The position numbers were made by a program, and so were the translations under genes. This document shows positions 23,328-31,887 of a stretch of DNA of 64,000 nucleotides, in pieces. The notes under the pieces are model-generated. The model saw only the letters and a list, made by a program, of their open reading frames with translations, made no database searches and was not told the origin of the DNA. This DNA comes from Catenulispora sp. GP43 (lineage in GTDB: Bacteria; Actinomycetota; Actinomycetes; Streptomycetales; Catenulisporaceae), in assembly GCF_041260665.1 (NCBI RefSeq), contig NZ_JBGCCT010000001.1, positions 248,001 to 312,000 of the forward strand. The letters are read 5' to 3'. Positions within the stretch are counted from its first letter, which is position 1. Every line of letters begins with the position of its first letter.

Positions 23328-24068
23328 ATGTCTTCTCCCCGCCGCCGGACCGCGGCCGCCGTAGCGCTGTCCGGCGCGATATCGGCTGCCCTGCTCGCCA
23401 CCCCGGCAGCGCCCGCGGCCGTCGTGGACGGCACCGCTCTGACGGTCGTCCACGGTATCCGCAACAGCACGTCCGGGAACTGGTCCGGGTACGCCGCCAC
23501 CGGCGGGGGCTTCACCTCCGTCAGCGCCGGCTGGACCGAGCCGGCCGTCACCTGCCGGTCGCAGACCTCGTACGCCTCGTTCTGGATCGGCCTGGACGGC
23601 GACGGCAGCAACTCGGTCGAGCAGGTCGGCACCGAGTCCGACTGCTCCGGCGGCCGCCCGGTCTACTCCGCGTGGTACGAGATGTACCCCAGCGGCCCGG
23701 TGGGCCTCACGGGCCCGGTCTCGCCCGGCGACGCCATGCACGCCTCGGTCACCTCCGGCGGAGCGGGGAGCTTCACCCTGGTCCTGGCCGACCGGACCAG
23801 GGGCTGGACCCGCACCGTCCAGGCCCACCTGGACAACCCGGCCCTGGCCTCGGCCGAGGTCATCGCCGAGGCGCCGTCCGACGCCGCCGGCGTGCTGCCG
23901 CTGTCCGACTTCGGGACCGCGGCGTTCACCGGCGCGAGTGCGGACGGCACCCCGCTCGGGGCGTTCCGTCCGGACCCGATCACCATGGCGAACGGCGGGA
24001 CCACCAAGGCCGCGCCCGGCCCGATCTCGGCGTCCGGGGACTTCACGGTGACCTGGCGCTCCGGCTGA
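23328..24068 (+). CDS. Secreted G1-family (eqolisin-like) glutamic endopeptidase
   Basis: 246 residues with a signal peptide (about 1-31, ending APAA). The mature part has NWSGYA at residue 51, SFWIGLDGDG, Gln99 in VEQVGTE and Glu177/Glu181 in SAEVIAEAPS, the order seen in eqolisins, whose Gln and Glu dyad works at low pH. Two Cys residues (CRSQ and DCSGG) could pair. The fold assignment is good; which Glu is catalytic is not certain. It is monocistronic, with its own promoter and a GGAGACA site. A secreted acid protease would suit growth in acidic soil. Confidence 0.8.
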   Translation: MSSPRRRTAAAVALSGAISAALLATPAAPAAVVDGTALTVVHGIRNSTSGNWSGYAATGGGFTSVSAGWTEPAVTCRSQTSYASFWIGLDGDGSNSVEQVGTESDCSGGRPVYSAWYEMYPSGPVGLTGPVSPGDAMHASVTSGGAGSFTLVLADRTRGWTRTVQAHLDNPALASAEVIAEAPSDAAGVLPLSDFGTAAFTGASADGTPLGAFRPDPITMANGGTTKAAPGPISASGDFTVTWRSG

Positions 24069-24126
24069 ACGGCCCGGCTGAACGGCCCGGCTGAACGTTC
24101 CGGCTGGGCGGCCTGGCTGAGCAGCC
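24062..24126. repeat. Five 13-base tandem repeats spanning the protease stop codon
   Basis: The unit CGGCTGAACGGCC occurs at 24062, 24075, 24088, 24101 and 24114, the first two exact and the others with two to four changes. The stop codon TGA of the protease gene lies inside unit 1. Confidence 0.8.
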
Positions 24127-24138
24127 CGGCCGCCGCCG

Positions 24139-26133
24139 CTACCCCCGCAGGTCGACCAGGACCGGCGGCGTCCGGAACCCCTCGGCCGTGGACAGCGACA
24201 CCAGCGCGTGCCCGGTCGGGATCTCGTTGATGATCTCCGAGGGCGACCAGACGTAGCGCTCCACCGGCTTGGTGGACACCGAGCGCTGCTGCGCCACCGA
24301 CGAGCCCCCGGTCAGCGCGAGCAGCTGGCCGGGCCGCTTGGCGTTGCGGCCCATCGACTTCACGCTGCGGGAGCGCTCCGGCGGACCGGTGATGGTGCCG
24401 GAGCGGGTGGTGTTCTCCTGGCCGGTGGTCACCGTGGTCTCGGCGACCCACTGCTTTCCCCAGAAATCGGCGATGTAGGACGCGTCCTGCGGGTCGATGC
24501 CCGCGAACACGGCCTTGCAGCCGGTGTTGGCGAAGACCGTGGCGCGCAGGTCCTCCGGGAACTCGCGCATGGACTGGGCCAGCAGGATCAGCCCGGCGTT
24601 GGCCGCCCGGGCCCGCTGCAGGCCCTGGACCACGTACTCGTCGACGAAGCGGCCGGCGTCGTCGACGACCAGGCCCTTGAAGATCGAGCGGTCCACGTCC
24701 GGAGCGGACACGGTCTGCACGAACTGGGAGACCGCAAGGCGCGCCAGGATCCGCGCGGCCTGCGGGTAGGCGCCCTCCGGCAGCGCGATGCGGACCCGCA
24801 CCGGCCTGTCGATCTGCCGCATCGAGAACTTCCGGTCGCCCCGGCCGTCGAACAGCTCGACCAGCGCCGGCCGGTCCAGCAGCCGCAGCCGCTCGACCAG
24901 CAGCCGCGGGCCGCTCTCGGCGAGCTCGGCGATCAGCTCCTTGAGCGTCGGGTAGCGGCCCTCGCGCTCGCGGAACCAGCTCAGCGCGGCGTCCAGGCCG
25001 TTGTGCGCGGCCGCGTCGGCCTCCGGCTCCACCCCCGGCGGCAGCAGCGCGCCGGCCAGCCGGTCGGCGGCCTCGGCCGGATTGCGCGCGCCGCCGAAGA
25101 GGTCGAAGCCCCACTGCGAGTCCGGGTCCAGCGGGTCGATGTCCACGTCGAAGAAGCCGGGCAGCGCGTAGTCGCCGTGCGGGTCGATGACCACGACCGA
25201 GGCCATGTTGGTCAGCGTCTGCAGGCCCAGCAGCTCCACGATGGGCCGGGCGAAGCTGCGGGTCTTGCCGCTGCCGGTGGGCCCTATCACCAGCAGCGAG
25301 GTGCGCAGGACCTCGGCGTCCAGGGCGAAGGTCTGGCCGGCGTGGGTCGCCGGGTTCTTCGCCGAGGCCGAGGCCACGCCCAGGCGCACCTGCCCGGTCA
25401 TCAGGTCGTGCTCGCCCAGCCGGGCCGGCAGGTCGCGCTGGCCGGAGGGGTGCAGCCAGGCGTGCGGGCCGGCGTCCTCGATCTCGGCGGCCACCGCGGC
25501 CAGCCGGTCCTGGTCGCCGCGGGCCTGCCGGATCACCCGGACCACCCGGACGTAGTCGACGTCGGTGAGCTCGCCGTGGTCGGCGGCCGAGTCCAGCCGG
25601 CTGGCCGCCGCGACGTGCCCGGCCTGGCGCAGGTCCAGCCACATGTCCGGCTTGGGCGGCGGCGGGGCCTTGCGCTTCTTGGCCGCGCCCGCCAGCGCCC
25701 GCACCCGGTCGCCGTGCTGCTCCCACAGCACCCGGCCCACCGGCACCCAGCCCCCGGCCCAGCCGCAGGCGCCCAGGACCGCGGCGAGGTACACCACCCA
25801 GAGCAGCGCGCCGTTCAGGCCGATCGTGGTGAGGATGATCGACGCGGGCACCGCCAGCACCACCCCGGCCAGCGGCGCGTAGAGCAGGTATCGCAGGGCC
25901 CGTTGCCGCGCCTCGCGGCTGACCCGGATCGCGGCGGCCGCCTCCGGGTCGCGCCCGTAGGCGAACACCCCCGGCACGTCCACCAGCCGCGGGCCGTGCA
26001 CCCAGGACTGCACGTCGGGGCGGGTGCGCTCGGTCCATGCCCTCCCGGTCCAGTAGCGCACCTGCGGCGCCCCGGAGGGGTCGGCGTACCAGCCGGGCGG
26101 CAGCGGGCCGGGGCCCTGGCCATCAGTCGTCAC
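24139..26133 (-). CDS. VirD4/TraD-like P-loop ATPase with N-terminal DUF2510 domain
   Basis: 664 residues. The DUF2510 motif (PPGWYADPSGA...YWTGRAWTERTRP, residues 11-40) is followed by two membrane segments (about 82-105 and 110-130), a large ATPase domain with Walker A GPTGSGKT (284-291) and a Walker B-like LVVDDAG (about 487), and a Ser/Thr/Arg-rich tail. The ATPase resembles conjugative coupling proteins and HerA/FtsK-like motors that move DNA or protein through membranes. No relaxase or type IV secretion gene is nearby, so this is an orphan motor of unknown cargo. GTG 26133 is the only sensible start. Confidence 0.78.
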   Translation of the reverse strand: MTTDGQGPGPLPPGWYADPSGAPQVRYWTGRAWTERTRPDVQSWVHGPRLVDVPGVFAYGRDPEAAAAIRVSREARQRALRYLLYAPLAGVVLAVPASIILTTIGLNGALLWVVYLAAVLGACGWAGGWVPVGRVLWEQHGDRVRALAGAAKKRKAPPPPKPDMWLDLRQAGHVAAASRLDSAADHGELTDVDYVRVVRVIRQARGDQDRLAAVAAEIEDAGPHAWLHPSGQRDLPARLGEHDLMTGQVRLGVASASAKNPATHAGQTFALDAEVLRTSLLVIGPTGSGKTRSFARPIVELLGLQTLTNMASVVVIDPHGDYALPGFFDVDIDPLDPDSQWGFDLFGGARNPAEAADRLAGALLPPGVEPEADAAAHNGLDAALSWFREREGRYPTLKELIAELAESGPRLLVERLRLLDRPALVELFDGRGDRKFSMRQIDRPVRVRIALPEGAYPQAARILARLAVSQFVQTVSAPDVDRSIFKGLVVDDAGRFVDEYVVQGLQRARAANAGLILLAQSMREFPEDLRATVFANTGCKAVFAGIDPQDASYIADFWGKQWVAETTVTTGQENTTRSGTITGPPERSRSVKSMGRNAKRPGQLLALTGGSSVAQQRSVSTKPVERYVWSPSEIINEIPTGHALVSLSTAEGFRTPPVLVDLRG

Positions 26134-26337
26134 ACGTTCTGTGTATCAGAACTACGACGCGGCGAAAGGGAACGGCGCCCGACTGTTCCCCGACCCCGCC
26201 GCGGCCGGCCGCCGACTCGCCAATTCGGCTCAACCCTGCCCCTGGACCCGCCACGACGTCCTGTGCCGGTCCGTCACGGCGCGCTTAGGCTGCGAGGGAA
26301 CGCGCGACCACCCGCCCAACCAGGAGGCACTGGGATC

Positions 26338-27669
26338 ATGACCGAGCTCAAGCAGGAACGGCGTCTCGTCACCGAGATCCCCGGCCCGAAGTCCCTCGCG
26401 CTGTTCGAGCGGCGCAACAAGGTCGTCGCGCGCGGCGTCTCCACGACGCTGCCGGTGTTCGTCACCGACGCCGACGGCGCGGTGCTGCTGGACGCCGACG
26501 GCAACCAGCTGCTCGACTTCGGCTCCGGGATCGCGGTGACCTCGGTCGGGCACGCCGACACCAACGTCGTGCGCAGGGCCTCCGAGCAGCTGGCGAAGTT
26601 CACCCACACCTGCTTCATGGTCACCCCCTACGAGTCCTACGTCGCGGTCTGCGAGGCCCTGGACGAGCTCACCCCGGGTGACCACGAGAAGCGCTCGGCG
26701 CTGTTCAACTCCGGCGCCGAGGCCGTGGAGAACGCGGTCAAGATCGCCAGGGCGTACACCAAGCGGCAGGCCGTGGTGGTCTTCGACCACGGCTACCACG
26801 GCCGCACCAACCTCACGATGGCGCTGACCGCCAAGGTCGCCCCGTACAAGGACGGCTTCGGCCCGTTCGCCCCCGAGGTCTACCGCGTCCCGATGGCCTA
26901 CCCCTTCCGCTGGCCCACCGGCCCGGACAACGCCGCGGCCGAGTCCTTGGAGCAGACCAAGACGCTGATCGAGAAGCAGGTCGGCGCGCACAACGTGGCC
27001 GCCGTCCTGATCGAGCCGATCCAGGGCGAGGGCGGCTTCATCGTCCCGCCGGAGGGCTTCCTGCCGGGCCTGGCCGCCTGGTGCAAGGAGAAGGGCATCG
27101 TCTTCATCGCCGACGAGATCCAGTCCGGCTTCTGCCGCACCGGCGACTGGTTCGCGGTCGACCACGAGGGCGTGGTCCCGGACCTGATCACCACCGCCAA
27201 GGGCATCGCCGGCGGCCTGCCGCTGGCCGCGGTCACCGGCCGCGCCGAGATCATGGACGCCGCCGGCCCCGGCGGCCTGGGCGGCACCTACGGCGGCAAC
27301 CCGGTGGCCTGCGAGGGCGCGCTCGGCGCCATCGAGACCATGAAGGAGCAGGACCTGGCGGGCAAGGCGCGCAAGATCGAGGCGCTGATGAAGGACCGTC
27401 TGACCAAGCTGGCCGCCGCCGACCCGCGCATCGGCGAGGTCCGCGGCCGCGGCGCGATGATCGCCGTCGAGCTGGTCAAGCCGGGCACCAAGGAGCCGGA
27501 CGCGGCCCTGGCCGCCGCGGTGGCGAAGAAGTGCCACGGCGAGGGCGTCGTGATCCTGACCTGCGGCACGTTCGGCAACGTCCTGCGCTTCCTGCCCTCG
27601 CTGGTGATGAGCGAGGCGCTGCTGGACGAGGGCCTGACGGTGATCGAGGAGGCCTTCGCCGCGGTCTGA
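26338..27669 (+). CDS. gabT: 4-aminobutyrate--2-oxoglutarate aminotransferase
   Basis: 443 residues. A class III PLP-dependent aminotransferase with GAEAVENAVKIAR, the HGYHGRT loop, DEIQSGFCRTG, and the PLP Lys288 in TTAKGIAGG. The sequence fits GabT, which moves the amino group of GABA to 2-oxoglutarate, giving succinate semialdehyde. Related ornithine-type enzymes are possible. AGGAGG lies ten bases before the ATG. It is monocistronic, with no succinate-semialdehyde dehydrogenase beside it. The gene ends at a strong terminator. Confidence 0.9.
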   Translation: MTELKQERRLVTEIPGPKSLALFERRNKVVARGVSTTLPVFVTDADGAVLLDADGNQLLDFGSGIAVTSVGHADTNVVRRASEQLAKFTHTCFMVTPYESYVAVCEALDELTPGDHEKRSALFNSGAEAVENAVKIARAYTKRQAVVVFDHGYHGRTNLTMALTAKVAPYKDGFGPFAPEVYRVPMAYPFRWPTGPDNAAAESLEQTKTLIEKQVGAHNVAAVLIEPIQGEGGFIVPPEGFLPGLAAWCKEKGIVFIADEIQSGFCRTGDWFAVDHEGVVPDLITTAKGIAGGLPLAAVTGRAEIMDAAGPGGLGGTYGGNPVACEGALGAIETMKEQDLAGKARKIEALMKDRLTKLAAADPRIGEVRGRGAMIAVELVKPGTKEPDAALAAAVAKKCHGEGVVILTCGTFGNVLRFLPSLVMSEALLDEGLTVIEEAFAAV

Positions 27670-27704
27670 GTCCTGGATCGCAGGCGCACGCGCACGCCTT
27701 CGCC

Positions 27705-27742
27705 GCGGCCGGTACGGATCCCCGTACCGGCCGCGGCCTTTT
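27705..27742 (+). terminator. Intrinsic terminator after gabT
   Basis: A perfect 13-base stem (27705-27717 with 27722-27734, GCGGCCGGTACGG) around ATCC, then GGCC and TTTT. Confidence 0.88.
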
Positions 27743-27853
27743 CTGTCGCCGCGCCCGACCCCCAACGGGACTAATCGGCGCGCATAGCCCCATGCCCGGA
27801 GTTAACGTCGCAATGTGCCGTTGAAGCAGGGCGACGGAGAGGGAGGCCGGCTG

Positions 27854-28348
27854 GTGAGGGTGCTGATAGCGACCGCGGGCGCAGTGCTGGTGACGGCGGC
27901 TATAGCGACGGCGGGCACAGCCCCGGTATCGGCGGCGACAGCCGGAGACCCGACGGTCCAGCCGAACCCGGCATCGCCCGGCACCCGGGTCTGGGTCTAC
28001 GACGCCAACGAGTGCACGGCCCCCAGCGGCACCGCGACCAGCCAGGCCCTGGCCGCCCCGATCGCCCTGGCGCCGCTGGCCAACATGACCGGCGGAGGCG
28101 GCACGCTCCGCGAAGGCCTGGCCGCCGGCACCTACACGATCACCCTCCACTGCGGCAGTACCCTGACCGCCACGGTCCACGTCAGCACGACCGGCACCCC
28201 CGCCGGCGCGGCAGCCGCCGGCGACGGCTCCGCCGAGGACCACCTCGGCATCGGCGACGCGGCGGTCGGCAGCGCCTTCCTGGCCGGCGGCCTGGCCTTC
28301 GCCACCGCCTCCTTCATCCGCCGCCGCCGCGCCGCCGCCCGCGGATGA
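27854..28348 (+). CDS. Secreted, C-terminally anchored protein, likely sortase-associated
   Basis: 164 residues. GTG 27854 is chosen because GGAGG lies about eight bases upstream and it places a signal peptide (VLIATAGAVLVTAAIA, ending SAATA) at the N-terminus. An earlier GTG at 27815 would bury it. The middle carries a small beta-rich domain with two Cys (ANECTAP and LHCGSTL). The end has a hydrophobic helix (about 138-156) and the charged tail FIRRRRAAARG, the layout of a wall-sorting signal but without LPXTG. It overlaps the sortase gene by ATGA. No known family recognised. Confidence 0.72.
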   Translation: MRVLIATAGAVLVTAAIATAGTAPVSAATAGDPTVQPNPASPGTRVWVYDANECTAPSGTATSQALAAPIALAPLANMTGGGGTLREGLAAGTYTITLHCGSTLTATVHVSTTGTPAGAAAAGDGSAEDHLGIGDAAVGSAFLAGGLAFATASFIRRRRAAARG

Positions 28349-29490
28349 GCGAGCCGACGGTGGTCGGCATCCCGGTCGGTATCCCGGCCGGCGGCGCGGT
28401 CGCGGAGCGGGCGGGCCGGGGCACGACAGCGGTCAGGGATGCGGTGCCGCCGACGGTCGACGCCGCGCAGCCTCGCGAGGGCAAGCCGGCGCGGAAAGCC
28501 TTGCCGGGAGTCCCGCCGGCGACCGAAGCCGGGCAGCCGCACGAGGACAGTCCTGCGCGCCAAGCTCTGCCGAGCCCGCTGCCCGCGACCAACACCAGCC
28601 AACCTCGCGAGGGCCTGCCCGACCTCGCCGGCACCGCACACATCGCCAGCACGGCTTCGCCGGGCCTGCCGCCGGCAACCGACTCCACCACCTCTCCCCC
28701 GCCATGCACCCCCAGCCCGATCTTCCACCTGATCGGCGAGCCCACCGCCCCCGAACTCCCCGCCGCCACACCCGAGTCCCACATCGAGGTCGGCGTCCAG
28801 GGCCACGGCCGCGTCTGCACCCCCGCTCCGCCAAAGCCGGCCGGCGCACCCGCCGACGTGCGGCATCCCGGCCGGGTGCTCGCGTACGCCTCCGTGGCGG
28901 CCCTGGTGGTCGGCTCCGGATTCCTCGTCCGGGCCCTGACCCTCGCCGATCCCGTGCCACCGCCGGTGCCGCCGGCGTGGGCGGGGCGGACCGTCGGCGC
29001 GGTGGGGCATCGGGCCGCGCCGCTGGGCTACGCGCGGCCGACGCGTATCACCATCGCGCGGGTCGGCATCCACGCCGATGTGCTCGCGCTCGGTCTGACC
29101 CCGGACGGCGCGGTCGGGGTGCCGCCGGCCAAGGAGCCGCTGACGGCCGCCTGGTACGACCGGGGCCCCGCGCCGGGGCAGGCCGGGCCCGCCGTCATCA
29201 CCGGGCATGTCGATTCGCGGTTCGCGCCCGGGCACCGCGCCGCCTTCTACGAGCTCGGCGCGGTGCGCCCCGGCGACGACGTCGACGTGACGCGGGCCGA
29301 CAAGCGGGTCGCGGTCTTCCGCGTCGACTCGGTCGCGCTGGTCCCGAAGGCCGGCTTCCCCACCCGCGAGGTCTACGGCCCCACCCGCTACGCCGCCCTG
29401 CGCCTCATCACCTGCGGCGGCCGCTACGACCGGCGGACCGGGTACGCCGACAACGTCATCGTCTACGCGCACCTCGTCGGCTCCCGCTGA
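28345..29490 (+). CDS. Class E/F-type sortase with a long Pro-rich cytoplasmic arm
   Basis: 381 residues. About 175 residues of Pro/Ala/Gln-rich sequence with 22-residue repeats (AAQPREGKPARKALP, then AGQPHEDSPARQALP) precede one membrane helix (178-198). The extracellular sortase domain follows with His288 in ITGHVDS, Cys357 in LITCGG and Arg in the YDRRTG segment, so the active site is complete. Sortases cleave a sorting motif and link proteins to the peptidoglycan. The start overlaps the upstream envelope-protein gene. The Pro-rich arm is unusually long for the family. Confidence 0.85.
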   Translation: MSEPTVVGIPVGIPAGGAVAERAGRGTTAVRDAVPPTVDAAQPREGKPARKALPGVPPATEAGQPHEDSPARQALPSPLPATNTSQPREGLPDLAGTAHIASTASPGLPPATDSTTSPPPCTPSPIFHLIGEPTAPELPAATPESHIEVGVQGHGRVCTPAPPKPAGAPADVRHPGRVLAYASVAALVVGSGFLVRALTLADPVPPPVPPAWAGRTVGAVGHRAAPLGYARPTRITIARVGIHADVLALGLTPDGAVGVPPAKEPLTAAWYDRGPAPGQAGPAVITGHVDSRFAPGHRAAFYELGAVRPGDDVDVTRADKRVAVFRVDSVALVPKAGFPTREVYGPTRYAALRLITCGGRYDRRTGYADNVIVYAHLVGSR

Positions 29491-29510
29491 GTCCCGCCGA
29501 GTCCCGCTGA
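29481..29510. repeat. Three 10-base tandem repeats spanning the sortase stop codon
   Basis: CTCCCGCTGA, GTCCCGCCGA and GTCCCGCTGA follow one another at 29481, 29491 and 29501. The sortase stop TGA is the end of the first unit. Confidence 0.7.
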
Positions 29511-29599
29511 ACAGGCACCGCCACCGCCCCGACATGCGGCGGGCGCCACTCCGTCATAGCGTCGGACTCATTGATCTTGTCGCCCAGGAAGGGACCGAC

Positions 29600-31120
29600 A
29601 TGACATCTCCGGCGGACAGCGGCACTACAAAATCCACCGCCGCACAGCAGGCCGCGGAGGACGCCCGGTACGGCCCGCGCGTGGCCCACGAGTGGATGAT
29701 CCTGGGCGTGGTGAGCCTGGCCCAGCTGATGGTGGTGCTGGACGTGACCGTCGTGACCATCGCCCTGCCGTCCGCACAGCAGGACCTGGGCTTCAGCAAC
29801 GCCTCGCGCCAGTGGATCGTCACCGCCTACGCGCTCGCCTTCGGCTCGCTGCTGCTCGTCGGCGGCCGCTTCGCCGACCTGTTCGGGCGGCGGACGGCGC
29901 TGATCGGCGGGCTGGTCGGGTTCGGGCTGGCCTCGGCCCTGGCCGGGATCGCGCCGAACGTCGGGGTGCTGATCGGCGGACGGGCGCTGCAGGGGATGTT
30001 CGGCGCGCTGCTCGCGCCGGCCGCGCTGAGCGCGCTGACCACCACCTTCACCCGTCCGGCGGATCGGAACCGGGCGTTCGCGGTGTACGGGGCGGTCGCC
30101 GGCGCCGGCGGCGCCATCGGGCTGCTGCTCGGCGGGCTGCTCACCGAGTACCTGAACTGGCGCTGGACGCTGTTCATCAACCTGCTCATCGCCGCCATCG
30201 CACTGCTCGGCGCGCTGGCCTACGTGCCGAACCACCGGCCCGCGAAGCGCCCGTCCCTGGACCTGCCGGGCACCGCCTACGCCTGTTCCGGGTTGTTCCT
30301 GCTGGTCTTCGGCTTCTCGCGGGCCGAGGCGAAGGGCTGGAGCTCGCCGCAGTCCTGGGTCAGCCTGATCATCGGCTGCATACTGCTCGTCGTCTTCGTC
30401 TGGTGGCAGAGACGGGCCGAGCACCCGCTGCTGCCGCTGCGGGTGCCGGGCGAGCGCAACCGCGGCGCGTCCTACCTCGGCATGTTCGTCACCGGCGCCG
30501 GGATCTTCGGCGTCTTCCTGTTCCTGACCTACTACATGCAGCAGATCCTCACCTACTCCCCGGTCAGGACCGGCCTGGCCTTCCTGCCGATGGTCGCCAT
30601 GCTGATGATCTCCGCGCAGATCGCGACGATCAGCCTGCTGCCGAGGGTGGGCCCGCGCCCCGTGGTGCCGCTGGGCATGCTGCTCGGCGGGATCGGCATG
30701 CTGTGGCTGACCCGGCTGGACCTGAACAGCACCTACCCCGCGCACGTCCTGCCGCCGCTGCTGGTGCTCGGCTTCGGCCTGGGCCTGATCTTCGCCCCGG
30801 CGATGGCCATGGCCACCTACGGCGTGCGCGCCGACGACGCCGGCGTCGCCTCCGCGATGGTCAACACCTGCCAGCAGGTGGGCGGCTCCATCGGCGTCGC
30901 CCTGCTGTCCACGCTGGCCGCCAGCGCCGCGACGAACTACGCCAAGGGCAAGATCCCCTCCTCGCTGGTCACGGCGCAGGCCAACCTGCACAGCTACGCC
31001 ACCGCCTACCGCTGGTCCGCCGCGTTCTTCTTCGTCGGAACGGTGGTCTGCTTCCTGCTCTACCGATGGGGCGCGCCGAAGGGCGATCCAGAAGCGCAGA
31101 GCAACGCCGTGCCCATATAA
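29600..31120 (+). CDS. MFS drug-efflux pump, DHA2 type
   Basis: 506 residues with about 14 membrane segments, LDVTVVTIALP in helix 1, GGRFADLFGRRT after helix 2 and GLLLGGLLTEY in helix 5. This is an EmrB/QacA-type exporter, with AGGAAGGGA before the ATG. It has no adjacent regulator. It faces the ABC permease gene and stops 17 bases before it. Substrate unknown. It is one of three DHA2 pumps in the window and the only one without a neighbouring TetR or MarR gene. Confidence 0.9.
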   Translation: MTSPADSGTTKSTAAQQAAEDARYGPRVAHEWMILGVVSLAQLMVVLDVTVVTIALPSAQQDLGFSNASRQWIVTAYALAFGSLLLVGGRFADLFGRRTALIGGLVGFGLASALAGIAPNVGVLIGGRALQGMFGALLAPAALSALTTTFTRPADRNRAFAVYGAVAGAGGAIGLLLGGLLTEYLNWRWTLFINLLIAAIALLGALAYVPNHRPAKRPSLDLPGTAYACSGLFLLVFGFSRAEAKGWSSPQSWVSLIIGCILLVVFVWWQRRAEHPLLPLRVPGERNRGASYLGMFVTGAGIFGVFLFLTYYMQQILTYSPVRTGLAFLPMVAMLMISAQIATISLLPRVGPRPVVPLGMLLGGIGMLWLTRLDLNSTYPAHVLPPLLVLGFGLGLIFAPAMAMATYGVRADDAGVASAMVNTCQQVGGSIGVALLSTLAASAATNYAKGKIPSSLVTAQANLHSYATAYRWSAAFFFVGTVVCFLLYRWGAPKGDPEAQSNAVPI

Positions 31121-31137
31121 AAAGCCCAGCCCAGCCC

Positions 31138-31887
31138 TTAATTGGTGTCGCGGCGGGTGACCACCAGCAGCGGCACCACGACCGAGACCGCCAGGTACAG
31201 CAGGCACGCGCCCCACGCCGCCCCGGCGCCGAGCACGTAGTCCGCCGACGTCCGCGGCGTGGTCCGTGCCGGAGTGGCCATCGCCTCGCCGACCTTGGTG
31301 AACGTCAACCGCACAGCGTCCGCGCGCACCGCGTTCGGCAGCAGGGCCGGGATCACTCCCATCGCCACGAAGACGATCCCGAAGAACGTCGACACCGCAG
31401 CCGTCGTACGCCGCAGGAGCACCCCTACGCAGAACCCGAACATCCCGATGAACGCCATGTAGAACCCGCACCCGAGCACCGAGATCACCATGTCGTGATC
31501 GGCCGGCGAGAAATGCACGCCGCGCTGCGCGAACAGGATCCGCGCGGTGAGGAACGCCGCGAACGCGAGCACCTCCCCCGCGACCACCAGCACCGCGAAC
31601 AGCAGCCCGGCCTTCGCCGCGATCACCACCCGCCGCCGCGGCACCGTCGCGAACGTGGTGCGGATCAGCCCGGTGGTGAACTCCGACGACACCGCCAGCA
31701 CCCCGAGCACCCCGAACGCCGACTGCCCGAACACCGCGCCCTGCAACGCGTCCGTCGGCTCGACGTCGCCGGTCTTGGCGACCAGCGCGCACGTGGCCGC
31801 GAGCCCGATCGTCCCGGCCGCCGCGACGTACAGCGCGAACCACGTCGACCGCACGCTCCACAGCTTGATCCACTCCGATCTGATCAC
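31138..31887 (-). CDS. ABC-2 type transporter permease
   Basis: 249 residues with six membrane segments starting MIRSEWIKLWSVRSTW, the usual opening of actinomycete ABC-2 permeases. Short charged loops (AKTGDVEPTD, VPRRR) separate the helices. GTG 31887 overlaps the stop of the ATPase gene by four bases, so the two are coupled. With the ATPase it should form an exporter, perhaps for a lipid, antibiotic or peptide. The divergent two-component system is the probable regulator. Confidence 0.88.
   Translation of the reverse strand: MIRSEWIKLWSVRSTWFALYVAAAGTIGLAATCALVAKTGDVEPTDALQGAVFGQSAFGVLGVLAVSSEFTTGLIRTTFATVPRRRVVIAAKAGLLFAVLVVAGEVLAFAAFLTARILFAQRGVHFSPADHDMVISVLGCGFYMAFIGMFGFCVGVLLRRTTAAVSTFFGIVFVAMGVIPALLPNAVRADAVRLTFTKVGEAMATPARTTPRTSADYVLGAGAAWGACLLYLAVSVVVPLLVVTRRDTN

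Noticed and set aside
24139-26133. Integrated conjugative element around the TraD-like ATPase
   Set aside because: No relaxase, integrase, attachment repeats or other transfer genes are present within reach.
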